Source of the DNA: Nocardioidaceae bacterium
GTDB taxonomy: Bacteria > Actinomycetota > Actinomycetes > Propionibacteriales > Nocardioidaceae
Assembly: GCA_030447805.1 (NCBI GenBank)
Contig: JAUJOE010000002.1
Coordinates: forward strand, 62,001-126,000
Direction: 5' to 3'
Length of the DNA stretch: 64,000 nt
Numbering within the stretch: position 1 is the stretch's first letter; each line of letters opens with the position of its first letter. The notes under the pieces were generated by a model. It made no database searches. It had not been told where the DNA came from and was given only the letters and a program-made list of their open reading frames with translations. A program made the position numbers and the translations under genes. Positions 1 through 10,088 of this stretch are shown here, one piece after another.

Positions 1-497
1 GCCTCGTCGTGGCGGCCCTGGCTGCCTACTCGTCGACCCGGCCCGACTCTCCGTTCGGCGCGCTGGTGGTGGGGATGATCGGGCTGCACTGGTTCTTTGT
101 CACCGACGCGACCGCACTGGGCTGGTCAGTGGTTCCTGCGCTTTGCCTGTTCCTCGTGCACGCTGGTCTCGCTGCATTGTCGGTCTCGGCGCCTCAGTCC
201 GCGCTGCCGGGGCCGTTCCTCGTCCGCTGGGCAATGCATGCCGGCGCGGTCGGCGTCGCGACCGTCGTCGTCTGGGCGTTGGCGTTGTCACTGGGGGGCC
301 TTGACTGGCCCGGTCACGTGCTGCTGACTGCACTCGGCTTCGTCGCCTTGGTGGCCGTTGCGGTCGTCCTCGGCCAACGCGCCGACGGTCAAGGATCGTC
401 CCTAGACAGAACTCAGGGCCCGATCGGGGAGGGAGGGATGATCGGGCCTGAGATGTCCGATGCTCATGCGCTCATGAAGCACCGGGCGAGAAACTAG
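1..497 (+). CDS. Membrane protein, C-terminal part (5' end outside window)
   Basis: The reading frame is open from the window edge, so this is the tail of a longer gene. The visible 165 residues hold about four hydrophobic stretches, including one around HWFFV, one around [12 protein letters not shown], one around [14 protein letters not shown] and a last one around [15 protein letters not shown] short polar, Met-rich tail follows and ends at TAG 495-497. The layout is that of an integral membrane protein. No family motif was recognised, so no function is proposed. Alanine, valine and leucine content and GC-rich third positions fit a real actinobacterial gene. Confidence 0.5.
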   Translation, partial: LVVAALAAYSSTRPDSPFGALVVGMIGLHWFFVTDATALGWSVVPALCLFLVHAGLAALSVSAPQSALPGPFLVRWAMHAGAVGVATVVVWALALSLGGLDWPGHVLLTALGFVALVAVAVVLGQRADGQGSSLDRTQGPIGEGGMIGPEMSDAHALMKHRARN

Positions 498-622
498 CCG
501 CCGCCATTCAGGCGGGGCCACTCTCGATTCACTTGCACAACGACGCCAACTCCGGCCGGGTTACGCCTGGACCGAAAAAGATCCGCGGCTTAGACTGGCT
601 GCCTCAGCAGGTTCCCGAGCCG

Positions 623-2218
623 GTGTTCTTCCTTGATGACAAGAGGCCGCGTTTGATCCCCGATCACGACCTCGTCTTGGTTGTCGACTTCGGCGCGCAG
701 TTCGCGCAGCTGATCGCCCGCCGCGTCCGCGAGGCGAGGGTGTACTCCGAGATCGTGCCGTACTCGATGCCGGTCGACGAGATGCTCGCCCGCAAGCCGG
801 CGGCGATCATCTTGAGCGGGAGGCCCCCAGTCGGTCTACTCCGCGGACGCGCCGCAGCTCAGTAGCGACATCTTCGACTCCGACGTGCCGGTGTTCGGCA
901 TCTGCTACGGCTTCCAGGCGATGGCCGCAGGCACGGCGGCGAGGTACGCCGCACGGGCCTGTCGGAGTTCGGGCGCACCGACATCGAGGTGACCGACCCG
1001 GCACCCTGCTGGCCGGCGTACCGGGGCTGCATCGCGCCTGGATGAGCCACGGCGACGCGGTGACCCTCGCGCCGCAGGGGTTCACGACGCTGGCCGCCTC
1101 GGTTGGGGCACCGGTTGCAGCCTTCGAAGCTCTCGACCGGAGGCTGGCCGGGTCCAGTGGCACCCGGAGGTGCTGCACACCGAGCACGGCCAGCAGGTCC
1201 TCGAGCACTTCCTTGTCGACATCGCCGGCTGCCGGCAGACCTGGACGATGCTCAACGTCGTCGAGGAGCAGCTCGACTCGATCGAGCGCAGGTGGGCGAC
1301 AAGCGGGCGATCTGCGGCCTCTCTGGCGGCGTCGACTCGGCGGTGGCCGCGGCGCTGGTGCAACGAGCGATCGGCGACCAGCTCACCTGCGTCTTCGTCG
1401 ACCACGGCCTGCTGCGCAAGGGCGAGGCCGAACAGGTGGAGCGCGACTTCGTCGCCGCCACCGGGGTCACCCTGCGGGTGGTCGACGCCTCCGCGACGTT
1501 CGTGACCGCGCTCCACGGGGTGAGCGACCCCGAGGAGAAGCGGAAGATCATCGGCCGCGAGTTCATCCGGGCGTTCGAGGGGCGGAGCGCGAGATCGTCG
1601 CCGCGGCCGGGGCGGTTGGCGAGCGGGTGGAGTTCCTGGTGCAGGGCACGCTGTACCCCGACGTGGTGGAGTCCGGCGGCGGCGCCGGCGTCGCCACCAT
1701 CAAGTCGCACCACAACGTCGGCGGACTGCCCGAAGACCTGCAGTTCAAGCTCGTCGAGCCGCTGCGGACCCTCTTCAAGGACGAGGTGCGCAAGGTCGGT
1801 GTTGAGCTGGGCCTACCCCCGGAGATCGTCTGGCGGCACCCCTTCCCCGGCCCGGGCCTCGCGATCCGCATCGTCGGCGCGGTGACGGCGGACCGGCTCG
1901 AGACGCTCCGGGAGGCCGACGCGATCGCCCCGGGAGGAGCTGACCAAGGCGGGGCTCGACCGCGACATCTGGCAGTTCCCGGTTGTGCTGCTGGGCGACG
2001 TCCGCTCGGTTGGCGTGCAAGGCGACGGTCGCACCTACGGGCACCCCGTCGTACTGCGGCCGGTGACGTCGGAGGACGCGATGACCGCCGACTGGGCCCG
2101 GCTGCCGTACGACGTACTCGAGCGCATCTCCACCCGGATCACCAACGAGGTGCGAGCCATCAACAGGGTCACCCTCGACGTCACCAGCAAGCCCCCCGGC
2201 ACCATTGAGTGGGAGTGA
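623..2218 (+). CDS. guaA: GMP synthase (glutamine-hydrolysing), reading frame broken by about seven indels
   Basis: Converts XMP to GMP with ATP and glutamine in purine synthesis. The translation follows the family from [20 protein letters not shown] near the N-terminus to the conserved tail ending [11 protein letters not shown]. The glutaminase nucleophile is in [10 protein letters not shown], the ATP-pyrophosphatase loop is GLSGGVDSA, and the dimerisation domain includes [12 protein letters not shown]. The frame changes near 820, 933, 1001, 1131, 1290, 1582 and 1930, each repaired by one base, mostly in G/C runs. Every domain is present once repaired, so sequencing error is more likely than decay of an essential gene. 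The start is uncertain: GTG 623 or TTG 653 are in frame, and ATG 636 would need another indel. The stop overlaps the kinase start. Confidence 0.9.
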
Positions 2219-3864
2219 GCTCGGTGATCCACTCCTATCGGGCCGGGTCGTCGGTGGGCGGTACCTCTTGCTGCGTGTGATCGGGCAGGGCGGGATGGGC
2301 GTGGTGTGGGCTGCGCGTGACGAGACACTCGACAGGGCAGTGGCCATCAAGGAGGTGGTATCGCCGCCTCACCTCGGCGAGAGGGAGCGCCGACAGGCGC
2401 AGCAGCGGGTTGTGCGGGGGCCCGCGCCGCTGGGGGTGTCGCCAGCGTCGCCGCTGTAAGTGTCCACGACGTGTTCGCCGAGGACGAGCGCTCGTGGATT
2501 GTGATGGAACTGCTGGAAGTTCCCACGCTAGCTGACGTCATCCGCGACTCCGGGCCGCTGGGCGTCGCCGAAACCATTGCCATTGGCGAGTCGCTGCTCG
2601 ACGCCTTGCAGGCGGCACATGAAGCTGGCGTGCTGCACCGCGACGTGAAGCCCGCAAACGTGTTGCTCACCAGGCGAGGCGCGGTGCTCACAGATTTCGG
2701 TATCGCGCGCCGCGATAGGGATCCGGCGATGACCATCACCGGGTTGGTGTTGAGTTCGCCCTCCTACTTGGCGCCCGAACGCGCCCGCGGAGAAGCGGCC
2801 GGTCCGCCGGCAGATCTGTGGGGGCTAGGTGCCACGTTGTACACCGCTGTGGAGGGGAACGGCCCATTCGAACGGGATGACCTGCTTGCCGCCCTGCACG
2901 CCGTAGTCAACGAGCCGGTGCCGGAACCTGAGCGGGCCGGTGTCCTCACGCCGATCCTGCTACGGCTGCTCAGCAAGGATCCGACGCAGCGGCCCACGGT
3001 AGACGAAACCAGAGAGCTGCTGTCCCAAGCGAGTCGACAACACCCCGCCGGCACCGTTCCCATGGCGGTGCCTGCGGATGCCGCGACTGAAAGCTCTGCC
3101 ACAGCGACGTGGACCACCAACACCCGGCAACCAGCTGATGCACGACCGGCGGAGACTGTCCAGTCGCCAGCAGGCGCCAGCGAACCATCTCGCCCACTGC
3201 TGCAACCACGTCGCAGACCCGGCCGGAAGCCGGTCCTCGCAGGTCTCACCATGCTGTTGGCGGTCCTCGCGGTCGTCGCGGCCACCTGGCTGCCCGGCCT
3301 TGGCGACCCAAACGGGGAGGCGACCGAGTTATCGAGCGACTCCACTGGACCTGCGGGTTCTGACCCGCAGACCTCGCCGACGACCTGACCACCGACGCCC
3401 CTGATGACCCTCGCTCTGACCCGGCGGCCGTGCCCGCACCGTTTCAAAAGCGCGCCCTCTACGACTTCGCGCGCTACCTCTTCGACCCGCGCGACTGCTT
3501 CGTGCCCTCGCCCGGGCGGTTCCCTTTCTCCGAGATCGAGCCGGACACCGAGCGGGTGAAGTGCATCAGCAAAACGCAGCCGTACGCGGGGACGTTCTGG
3601 TGCAAGTCCGACCTGGGTGATCTCTTCGCCGACCGAGAGCTCTACCTCAACGCCGCGGTTAACGGAACGCAGCCGGTCGAGAATCCGCCGGCGGGACGAA
3701 GCAGCCCGGTAGACGGCATCCAGGTCGCCTTCAACCACGTGGGTTCCAACGATGCCCGGGTTTACTGGGATTCGGAGGAGCAGCTTTGCGCCGGTGAGCT
3801 GCAGGCCCTTGACAACGACGACGTAGCCGCGGCCGTCGCCTACTGGGTCAAGGGCCGGACCTGA
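2205..3864 (+). CDS. Transmembrane Ser/Thr protein kinase with extracytoplasmic domain (frameshifted)
   Basis: Eukaryotic-type (Hanks) kinase. The TTG start at 2205 lies inside the end of guaA. The glycine loop is GQGGMGVVW, the catalytic loop [11 protein letters not shown], the Mg-binding motif TDFGIARR, and the activation-segment end SPSYLAPE. A Pro/Ala/Thr-rich linker follows, then one membrane segment ([19 protein letters not shown], about 3235-3300) and an outside domain with several cysteines (DPRDCF, KCISK, FWCKSD, QLCAGEL) running to TGA 3862-3864. One frame change near 2410 lies inside the N-lobe and one near 3375 separates the linker from the outer domain; both are repaired by one base. 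The outer domain was not recognised and lacks PASTA repeats. It is presumably the sensor. Confidence 0.82.
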
Positions 3865-5285
3865 AAGCAAACGCGACCTGCGGCGTCTAGTTGACGCCTT
3901 CCATTTGCAGACCTGGAGTGCCCAATCCCGGGCCCTACCAGCTCGAGACGGTCAGCGGCTGCCAAACGTACGCCTCGTATCCCGCTACAACGAGGTGCCG
4001 CACAAATCGGCGCGTCAGTAGTCCCTTCGAGGCCAACTTCGGCGAGGTCATCGAAGACCGCCTGATCGTGCGCGCGGACACGCACGGCTGCGGCGGCCAC
4101 GCCAGTGGCACCAGCGAGGCATCCGAGACAAGCCGTGACGCCGCGCGCCCAGGTGTGCCGGTAATGCCCTCGCCGGTCAGGGATCGAACCGCCACCCTTG
4201 GCCAGGCGCTGCCGCTCCAGCAACGCTGCGACCCGCCCTCCCGGTTGAGTTACCAGGCGACGCTCAAGGGTCGCTGGGTTCCGGCGAGGTCGGTCGCCGC
4301 AAGCGCCTCCACGTTGCTGCAGAGCGGCCGTGGAGGCCAGCAGTTCGCCCGCTTGCGACGGCGTAGTAGATGCCCTCTCCCTGGTCATCACGGCGTTTGT
4401 GTTCTACGGCGGCTCAAGACCGGCGGCCGCGTCGCCTGGGAGCGGAGCAGCACCCGGCCGTCGGCGGCTGCTCGCCACCACCAGTGGCGCAATGGAGGGG
4501 TTGTCAGTGCGGCACGTTGTGGTGTCCTTGCCATTAGCCGCCGCCGGCCGTCGCCCCTGGTAGCAGTCGCTCCACGGGTCGGTGCCTCGCGAGCAGGTGG
4601 TCGCGACTCGGCTACATCACCTCCAGGCCGCGGCTGCCAACAACGCTATTCGATTCCGGAAAGAACCAGTCAGCTCGCAGTTGATGGAGTCACTCAAGCG
4701 TTCGTCAATTCGGACCGTCGCCCCGCGCTGTCGAATGGGACCAGGCGTACGCCGGCTGCCTCCCGCGGCCGAACGCGATTACCTGTTGCCCCTGCGTCGA
4801 CTCAGCGGGCGTCGGCGCGGCAAGCCGCGGATCGCCAGCGCCCGCCGGCCCACCCTTGGTGCCAGGCCGAGGAACCGCGCACTGCCGAAGGCGCGCCGTC
4901 AGAGCCGATGACCACCTCGGCCTCGATCTCGTCGTCGATCACCGCACGACGACGCCGGCACTCCGACGGAGTCTTCGCCGACCGACGACGCGGTGGCGGC
5001 GAAGAAGCTCGACTTTACCGGTGGCGACCGGTGCCGCCTCGACCTTAAGGGGCGGGTTTGGAGACGATGTTGTCGAAAACGGTGCGCGGGACGACGTACG
5101 CCGGTCTGGCCATCGACCGCTCCGCGACAGCGCCGCTGATGGGCAACGCGCAGCCGGCGCACCGGCACCAGGTCGTGGTGGGGCAGGCAACGACCGGTCA
5201 CGCTGAGGACCGGCCCACGTCCAGCGCATGCGGGCAATGCCGTCGCCGGCAAGCCTTGTCGCGAGGGAAGTGAACGACCGGTCAA
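3865..5285. other. Gene-poor stretch; no coding sequence I can support
   Basis: About 1.4 kb in which all long open frames translate into Arg/Ser/Pro/Ala-rich text without recognisable domains. Islands of protein-like text exist, such as AAANNAIRFRKEPVSS near 4640-4690 and DDAVAAKKLDFTGGDRCRLD near 4985-5045, in different frames. They could be remains of one or two frame-broken secreted or hypothetical genes on the plus strand. The minus-strand tRNA-like element at 4171-4259 is listed separately. Lower third-position GC than the flanks is consistent with non-coding or decayed DNA. Confidence 0.4.
4171..4259 (-). other. tRNA-like element, degenerate or error-ridden
   Basis: Read on the minus strand, the element begins CGCCTGG, then TAACTCAACCGGGAG (like positions 8-22 with a D-arm), and ends with GGTTCGATCC (T-loop-like) followed by CCGGCG. 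The ends could pair as a seven-base acceptor stem if one base is missing (CGCCTGG with CC-GGCG). Total length is about 89 bases. However, the T-stem pairs poorly (GGCGG against CCUGA) and I cannot place a convincing anticodon loop, so no amino acid is proposed. It may be a real tRNA carrying sequence errors, a tRNA relic or chance. Confidence 0.2.
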
Positions 5286-5289
5286 GCAG

Positions 5290-5919
5290 CAGCACGCTCG
5301 AACGACCCGGTGAGCCGCGCCGCCTTCACCGTCAAGGCGATCTGGCGTTTGCCGCAGCGCCCGCCGGTCCGGCTCGACGATCGCGACGTCCCACACAGCA
5401 AGCGACTGTACGGCGACGCCTCGGCGCTCGCCGCCTGCGGCGAGCGTCCAGGCGAGCGGCTCTTCCTGACTGGACGCGTGCCACAGGAAGTCGATCTGCT
5501 GCTGCTTGCGCATGATGACGTGCTCGAGCAGGTGCTCCAACGCCGTCGCCCCTCCGCGGCTCCTGGCCGGTGGTGCGGGGGATCACTTCGTGCAGCGCGG
5601 CCACTGCCTTGACCTCGTGCTCGAACGAACGCGCCGAGCGCGCGTCGTCGGGGTCCTGCTGCCCCTGGGTCGACGGCGGCGACGCTCAGGGCCGTGCCCG
5701 CCGCCCAGCGCCGACATCTTCTCGACCAGCAGATAGGTGTCCTCGACAGCCCGCCAGCACGAACGACCGCAGGCTTGGCTTGACAGCCGCTCCACCGACA
5801 CCCCGGCAACGTTCCCGCCATCGTTGTCATCGTCAAGATCGACTCCGCCTGCAGTGGGCAGCGCCTCGCTGCAGAGCCGCGAGAACTTTCTCGGTGTCCA
5901 TCGGGTCGTCGCTGGCCAT
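5290..5919 (-). CDS. Unrecognised protein, frame broken several times
   Basis: The start is well supported: ATG at 5919 with a GGGAG ribosome-binding site, 24 bases after the stop of the DinB-like gene. The N-terminus reads MASDDPMDTEKVLAAL, and after a frame change continues ALPTAGGVDLDDDNDGG, then VEDTYLLVEKMSALGG. Further frame changes lead to RSFEHEVKAVAALHEVIPR and to LLEHVIMRKQQQIDFLWHASS near 5470-5540. The 3' end cannot be fixed; the lower bound is a guess. I do not recognise a family. Reconstructing it needs a corrected sequence. Its position suggests co-transcription with the exporter and DinB genes upstream. Confidence 0.35.
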
Positions 5920-5943
5920 TGGTCTCCCTCAGTCGACGTGCGC

Positions 5944-6477
5944 TCAGGTGGTTGCGGCGAGCACGCCGGTGACGCCGTCACGGAGCTTCCTGACGTGCAG
6001 GATGTCGATCTGCTGCTGCCCAGGTGGCGGGCCGTCTCCTCGATCATGTGCAGCATGACCGCGCGCACCGAGATCGGTTGGGACGAGTCGGGCGCGGCGA
6101 CGTACTCAAGATCTAGGCCGGCGACGATGGCGACGGCCGGTCGCGCACGATCGTCGTACGCATCGAGCAACCGCGCCAGCGGAGATCGCCCTGCTCCCAG
6201 TCGGCGTCCGGATGCTCGTCGGTCCACGGGAACTCGACGTCGCCACGTCTGACTCGCGCGACGACGTGCTCGAGCCACCACCGCTCCACCCAGATCAGGA
6301 GCGAAACGACGCCGTCGCGCATCGTGGTCAAGGACTCGTCGCCCTGCACCAGCCGACTTCGAGCTCGTCGCTCATCGGGTCTGCGCACGTCACGACGGAC
6401 GACGCGCGCGCTGGTAGTCACCAGCACTTGCTCCAGCTGGCCGCGCTCACTGACGCCCGCGATCGACGCTCGGTCAC
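5944..6477 (-). CDS. DinB-like / DUF664 family protein (frameshifted)
   Basis: After one or two frame repairs the product reads like a DUF664 member of the DinB superfamily, small four-helix metal-binding proteins that in actinobacteria are often thought to be thiol(mycothiol)-dependent enzymes. Key pieces are RGQLEQVLV near the start, VERWWLEHVVARV, FPWTDEHPDADWEQGD, SQPISVRAVMLHMIEETARH (conserved helix with metal-ligand His) and DGVTGVLAATT at the end. The GTG at 6477 overlaps the stop of the upstream ABC gene as GTGTGA, so translation is probably coupled. The enzymatic reaction is unknown. About 175 residues fits the family length. Confidence 0.65.
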
Positions 6478-8233
6478 ACCGGTGCTCCTTCGCTCTCACC
6501 GTGCCAGGACTGCCACAGCGCGGCGTAGGAACCGTCGCGGCGATCAGGTCGTCGTGCGAACCTATCTCAGCGATCCGACCGTCCTCGACGACAGCGACCC
6601 GGTCGGCGTCGTGCGCGGTGAAGAGGCGGTGGGCGATGGCGATCACCGTGCGTCCGGACAATACGGCGGCCAGCGAGCGCTCCAGGTGACGAGCCGATCG
6701 CGGGTCGATCAGCGACGTGGCCTCGTCGAGCACGAGCGTGTGCGGGTCGGCGAGCACCAACCGAGCCAGCGCGATCTGCTGCGCTTGGGCCGGCGTCAAC
6801 GGCAGACCGCCCGAGCCGATCCGGGTGTCCAGTCCCTGCGGAAGGGCAAGCACCCAGCCCAGGGCGTCGACGGCGGCCAGCGCGTTGCACAGCCGGTCGT
6901 CTGAGGCGATGTCGTCGATCGCGAGCGCGAGGTTCTCCCGGACCGTCCCGACGAACACGTGGTGCTCCTGGGTCACCAGGGCCACATGGCCGCGCAGGTC
7001 GTCCAGCGGGAGCTCGGTCATGCCGACGCCGCCAACGGTGACCGAGCCGGCCCGCGGCGGGTGGATGCCGGCAAGCAGGCGCCCGAGCGTGGACTTGCCG
7101 GCACCCGACGGACCAACCATCGCGACCCGCTCTCCGGGGTCGACATGCAGGTCGACCCCGTGCAGCACGTCGCGGTCGTCGTGGTAGGCGAACCGCACCC
7201 GGGCGGCGTCGATCCGCTCGTCGTCGGGCTCGCGGCCTGTTGCGGTGCGGTCGTCCGGAACAATCGCCACCCCGAGCAGCCGGGCCAACGAGGCCGCACC
7301 CATCTGCAGCTCGTCGAGCCACGAGATCAGCCGGTCGACGGGGTCGATCAGCGCCTGCACGTACAGCGTCGCCGCGATCACGTCACCGAGGTCGGCGTAC
7401 CCCTCGGTGTAAAGCCATCCACCGAACAGCAGCGTCACCACCGTCGGCAGCAGGTAGCCGATCTCGACGGCGGGGAACCACACCGTGCGCAGGTACAGCG
7501 TGTAGCGCTCGGCGGCGTAGGACTCCGCGACGTCGGCGTCGATGACGTCGAGCCGACGCTTGTCGAGGCCCAGCGCCTCGACGGTGCGCGCTCCCTCGGC
7601 TGTCTCAGCCAGGCTGGCGTTGATCGCGGCGTACGACGCTGACTCGCGCAGGTAGCCGTCCTTGGCCCGCTTGAGGTACCACCGGGTCGCGACGTACAGC
7701 ACCGGCACACCGAGGATCAGCGGCACCAGCACCCACGCGCCAACCAGGATGCACGCGCCGATCGTGAAGACCGTCGTGACCAGCGCGATGATCGTCTCGG
7801 GTACGGCGTACCGGACGGACCAGCCGAGCTGCTCAACGTCGCGCGACGTGCGCGTCAGCAGGTCACCGGTGCCGGCTCGCTCGACCGTGCTGATCGGCAG
7901 GTCGAGCGCCTGGTCGACGAAGTCCTCCCGCAGCTCCGCCAGCACCTTCTCACCGAGCGCTGAGGACAGGTAGCGGGCGTACCGAGTCAGCACCGTCTGG
8001 GCGAGCAGGAAGGCAGCGATGGCGATGATCGTCTTGTCGACAGTCGACACGGTGGTTCCCCGCGACACCGCCTGCACCAGGTCGCCGATGAGCCGCGGCG
8101 CAGCGAGGCCCGCGATCGCTGCGAGCACGTGCAGCGTGACGGTGACGGCGAGCTCACGGGGGTGGTTGCGCGCGAGCCGACGGGCGTAGCGGCGAACCAT
8201 CGGGAAGTCCGCTACCGGCAACAGCTCTTTCAT
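6474..8233 (-). CDS. ABC exporter subunit with catalytic Walker A/B but degenerate signature
   Basis: Type IV (exporter-fold) half-transporter of about 585 residues: a six-helix membrane domain followed by an ATPase domain. The P-loop GPSGAGKST lies near residue 375 (about 7090-7118), Walker B is TLVLDEATSLID, and the H-switch AIAHRL is present. The ABC signature is degraded to LTPAQAQQ instead of LSGGQ. A one-base deletion near 6533 hides the true end; restoring it gives DGSYAALWQSWHGE and a stop at 6474-6476. The start overlaps the stop of the partner gene by ATGA, so the two are one translational unit and surely a heterodimer. The substrate is unknown. Confidence 0.88.
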
Positions 8234-9930
8234 TCGTCCTCTCCTCGCACCACGACCCGGCGGTAGCGCGGGTCGTCGAGGAGCTCTCGATGCGTCCCGC
8301 TGAGCACGACCGAGCCGTGCTCGACCAGGGCCACCTCGTCGGCGTGGTCGAGCAGCAGCGGGCTCGCCGTCGTCACCACCGTGGTGCGACCGCGACGGTG
8401 CTCGTGCAGCCGGGCCGCGATCCGCGCCTCGGTGTGGGCGTCAACTGCCGACGTTGGCTCGACCAGCACCAAGATGTCGGGGTCGGCGGCCAGGGCGCGA
8501 GCCAGCACCAGCCGCTGCCGCTGCCCTCCGGAGAACGACCTCCCGCGCTCCTCGACCCGGGCGTCGAGGCCGTCGTCAAGGGTCTCCAGTACGTCGTCGG
8601 CCGACGCCGTGGCGATCGCGGCCATCAGGTCGTCGTCGGTCGCGGTGCCGCGCACGTCGAGCTCGTCTCGGAGCCGGCCGCTGAACAGCGTGGCACCTGA
8701 GTCGCTGACCAGGATCGCCCGCCGTACGAAGTCGCGCTCGAGGTCCGACAGCGACACCCCGTCGAGCAGGGCCGGGCCGTCCGCGAACCGACCGAGCCGG
8801 TCGGCTAGCGCGGCCGTCTCATCGGGTACGTCGCTCACGACGGCGGTCAGCCGACCGGGCTGCACTCGCAACCCGGACTGAACGTCGACGAGCTCTGCCT
8901 GAGTCGACGCCTGCTGCCGCGCGCCGACGTCTTGCACCTCGGGCTCCACCGACAGCACCCGGCAGATCCGCCGACCGGCCACCAGCCCGCGGATCACCTT
9001 GTTGGCCACCTCGGTGCCGGTGCGCAGCGGGATCATCAGGAACGCCGAGTAGCCGTAGAACGCGACAAGCTCCCCGGGTGAGATCGTGCCCTCGACAGCG
9101 AACCGGGCGCCGAGCCAGACCACGACGACCACGAACACACCGGGCAGGAACACCTGCAGGGCGTCGAGCAGCGACTGCATCTTCGCCACCTCGACTCCGG
9201 AGTTCCGGACGCGTTGCGACTCGGTCACGTACCTACGGTGGAACACCTCCTCGCCGCCGATGCCGCGCAGGACGCGCAGCCCGCCGACGATGTCGGACGC
9301 GAGCGAGTTGAGCTCGCCCATCATCTCCCGCTGAGCCAGGTTGCGCTTCTGCAGTGGCTTCAGCAGCGGTCCGAGCAACAGCAGCAGTGCCGGCACACCG
9401 ATGAGCACGACGAGGCCGAGCGTCGTCGACGAGCTCAGCAAGATCGCGGCGACGACGAGGAACGAGACCAGCGCGCCGGCGCCCCGCCCCAGCACCTCGA
9501 TCGCGTTGCCCACGTGGCTGAGGTCGGTGGCGCCGATCGACACCACCTCGCCTGTCGACACCCGGCGAGGCAACGTGGCACCGAGCCGCACCGCATGCCG
9601 AGCCACCACCTGCACGGTGCGGTAGGCCGCGATGAGCCAGTTCGCGACGGCGAACCGGTGCCGTGCGATGCCCGCTACCGCCTGTAGGGCACCGACTCCG
9701 AGCAGCACGGCCGACCAGAACCACAGCCGGCCGAGGTCCTCGGCCGTCACGCCTTCGTCGATGGCCCTACCGATGACTGCCGGCATCACCGACTGCGCGA
9801 CCATCCACACGATGCCGAAGGCGACGCCCCCGAGCACGGTAGGCCACTGCCCCCGCGTCACCCACCACAGGTAGCGGGCAGGCGAGCGGACGTCAGGGAT
9901 GCCCGGATCGGACAGGGGGAGGGAGCGCAT
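8230..9930 (-). CDS. ABC exporter subunit with eroded Walker A, Walker B and H-switch but intact signature
   Basis: Partner half-transporter, 566 residues, uninterrupted. The N-terminal two thirds is a membrane domain with helices such as LSSSTTLGLVVLIGVPALLL. In the ATPase domain the expected P-loop is replaced by LTAVVSDVPDETAALADRLG, with no GxxGxGKS/T. Walker B reads DILVLVEPTSAVD (Asp to Val), and the H-switch His is missing (VVTTASPL). The signature SFSGGQRQR is perfect. Because the frame is clean, this is real divergence rather than error. It complements subunit 1, so only one of the two composite ATP sites can hydrolyse ATP. It is first in the exporter operon and divergent from the 10089 gene. 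Confidence 0.88.
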   Translation of the reverse strand: MRSLPLSDPGIPDVRSPARYLWWVTRGQWPTVLGGVAFGIVWMVAQSVMPAVIGRAIDEGVTAEDLGRLWFWSAVLLGVGALQAVAGIARHRFAVANWLIAAYRTVQVVARHAVRLGATLPRRVSTGEVVSIGATDLSHVGNAIEVLGRGAGALVSFLVVAAILLSSSTTLGLVVLIGVPALLLLLGPLLKPLQKRNLAQREMMGELNSLASDIVGGLRVLRGIGGEEVFHRRYVTESQRVRNSGVEVAKMQSLLDALQVFLPGVFVVVVVWLGARFAVEGTISPGELVAFYGYSAFLMIPLRTGTEVANKVIRGLVAGRRICRVLSVEPEVQDVGARQQASTQAELVDVQSGLRVQPGRLTAVVSDVPDETAALADRLGRFADGPALLDGVSLSDLERDFVRRAILVSDSGATLFSGRLRDELDVRGTATDDDLMAAIATASADDVLETLDDGLDARVEERGRSFSGGQRQRLVLARALAADPDILVLVEPTSAVDAHTEARIAARLHEHRRGRTTVVTTASPLLLDHADEVALVEHGSVVLSGTHRELLDDPRYRRVVVRGEDE

Positions 9931-10088
9931 GGCGCCCTCAACCGTACGGAGTGGCTGGCTGTTACGGCGAACGAATTACGGCGCAAGTCGCCAAGTCGCC
10001 CGGAAGCCCGTTCGATGTTCGGTAACCCGTCACACAACGTTTCGTCAGCCGTCAGTGCGCAGCCACCAGCTCGGGCCACGCTGGTGTC

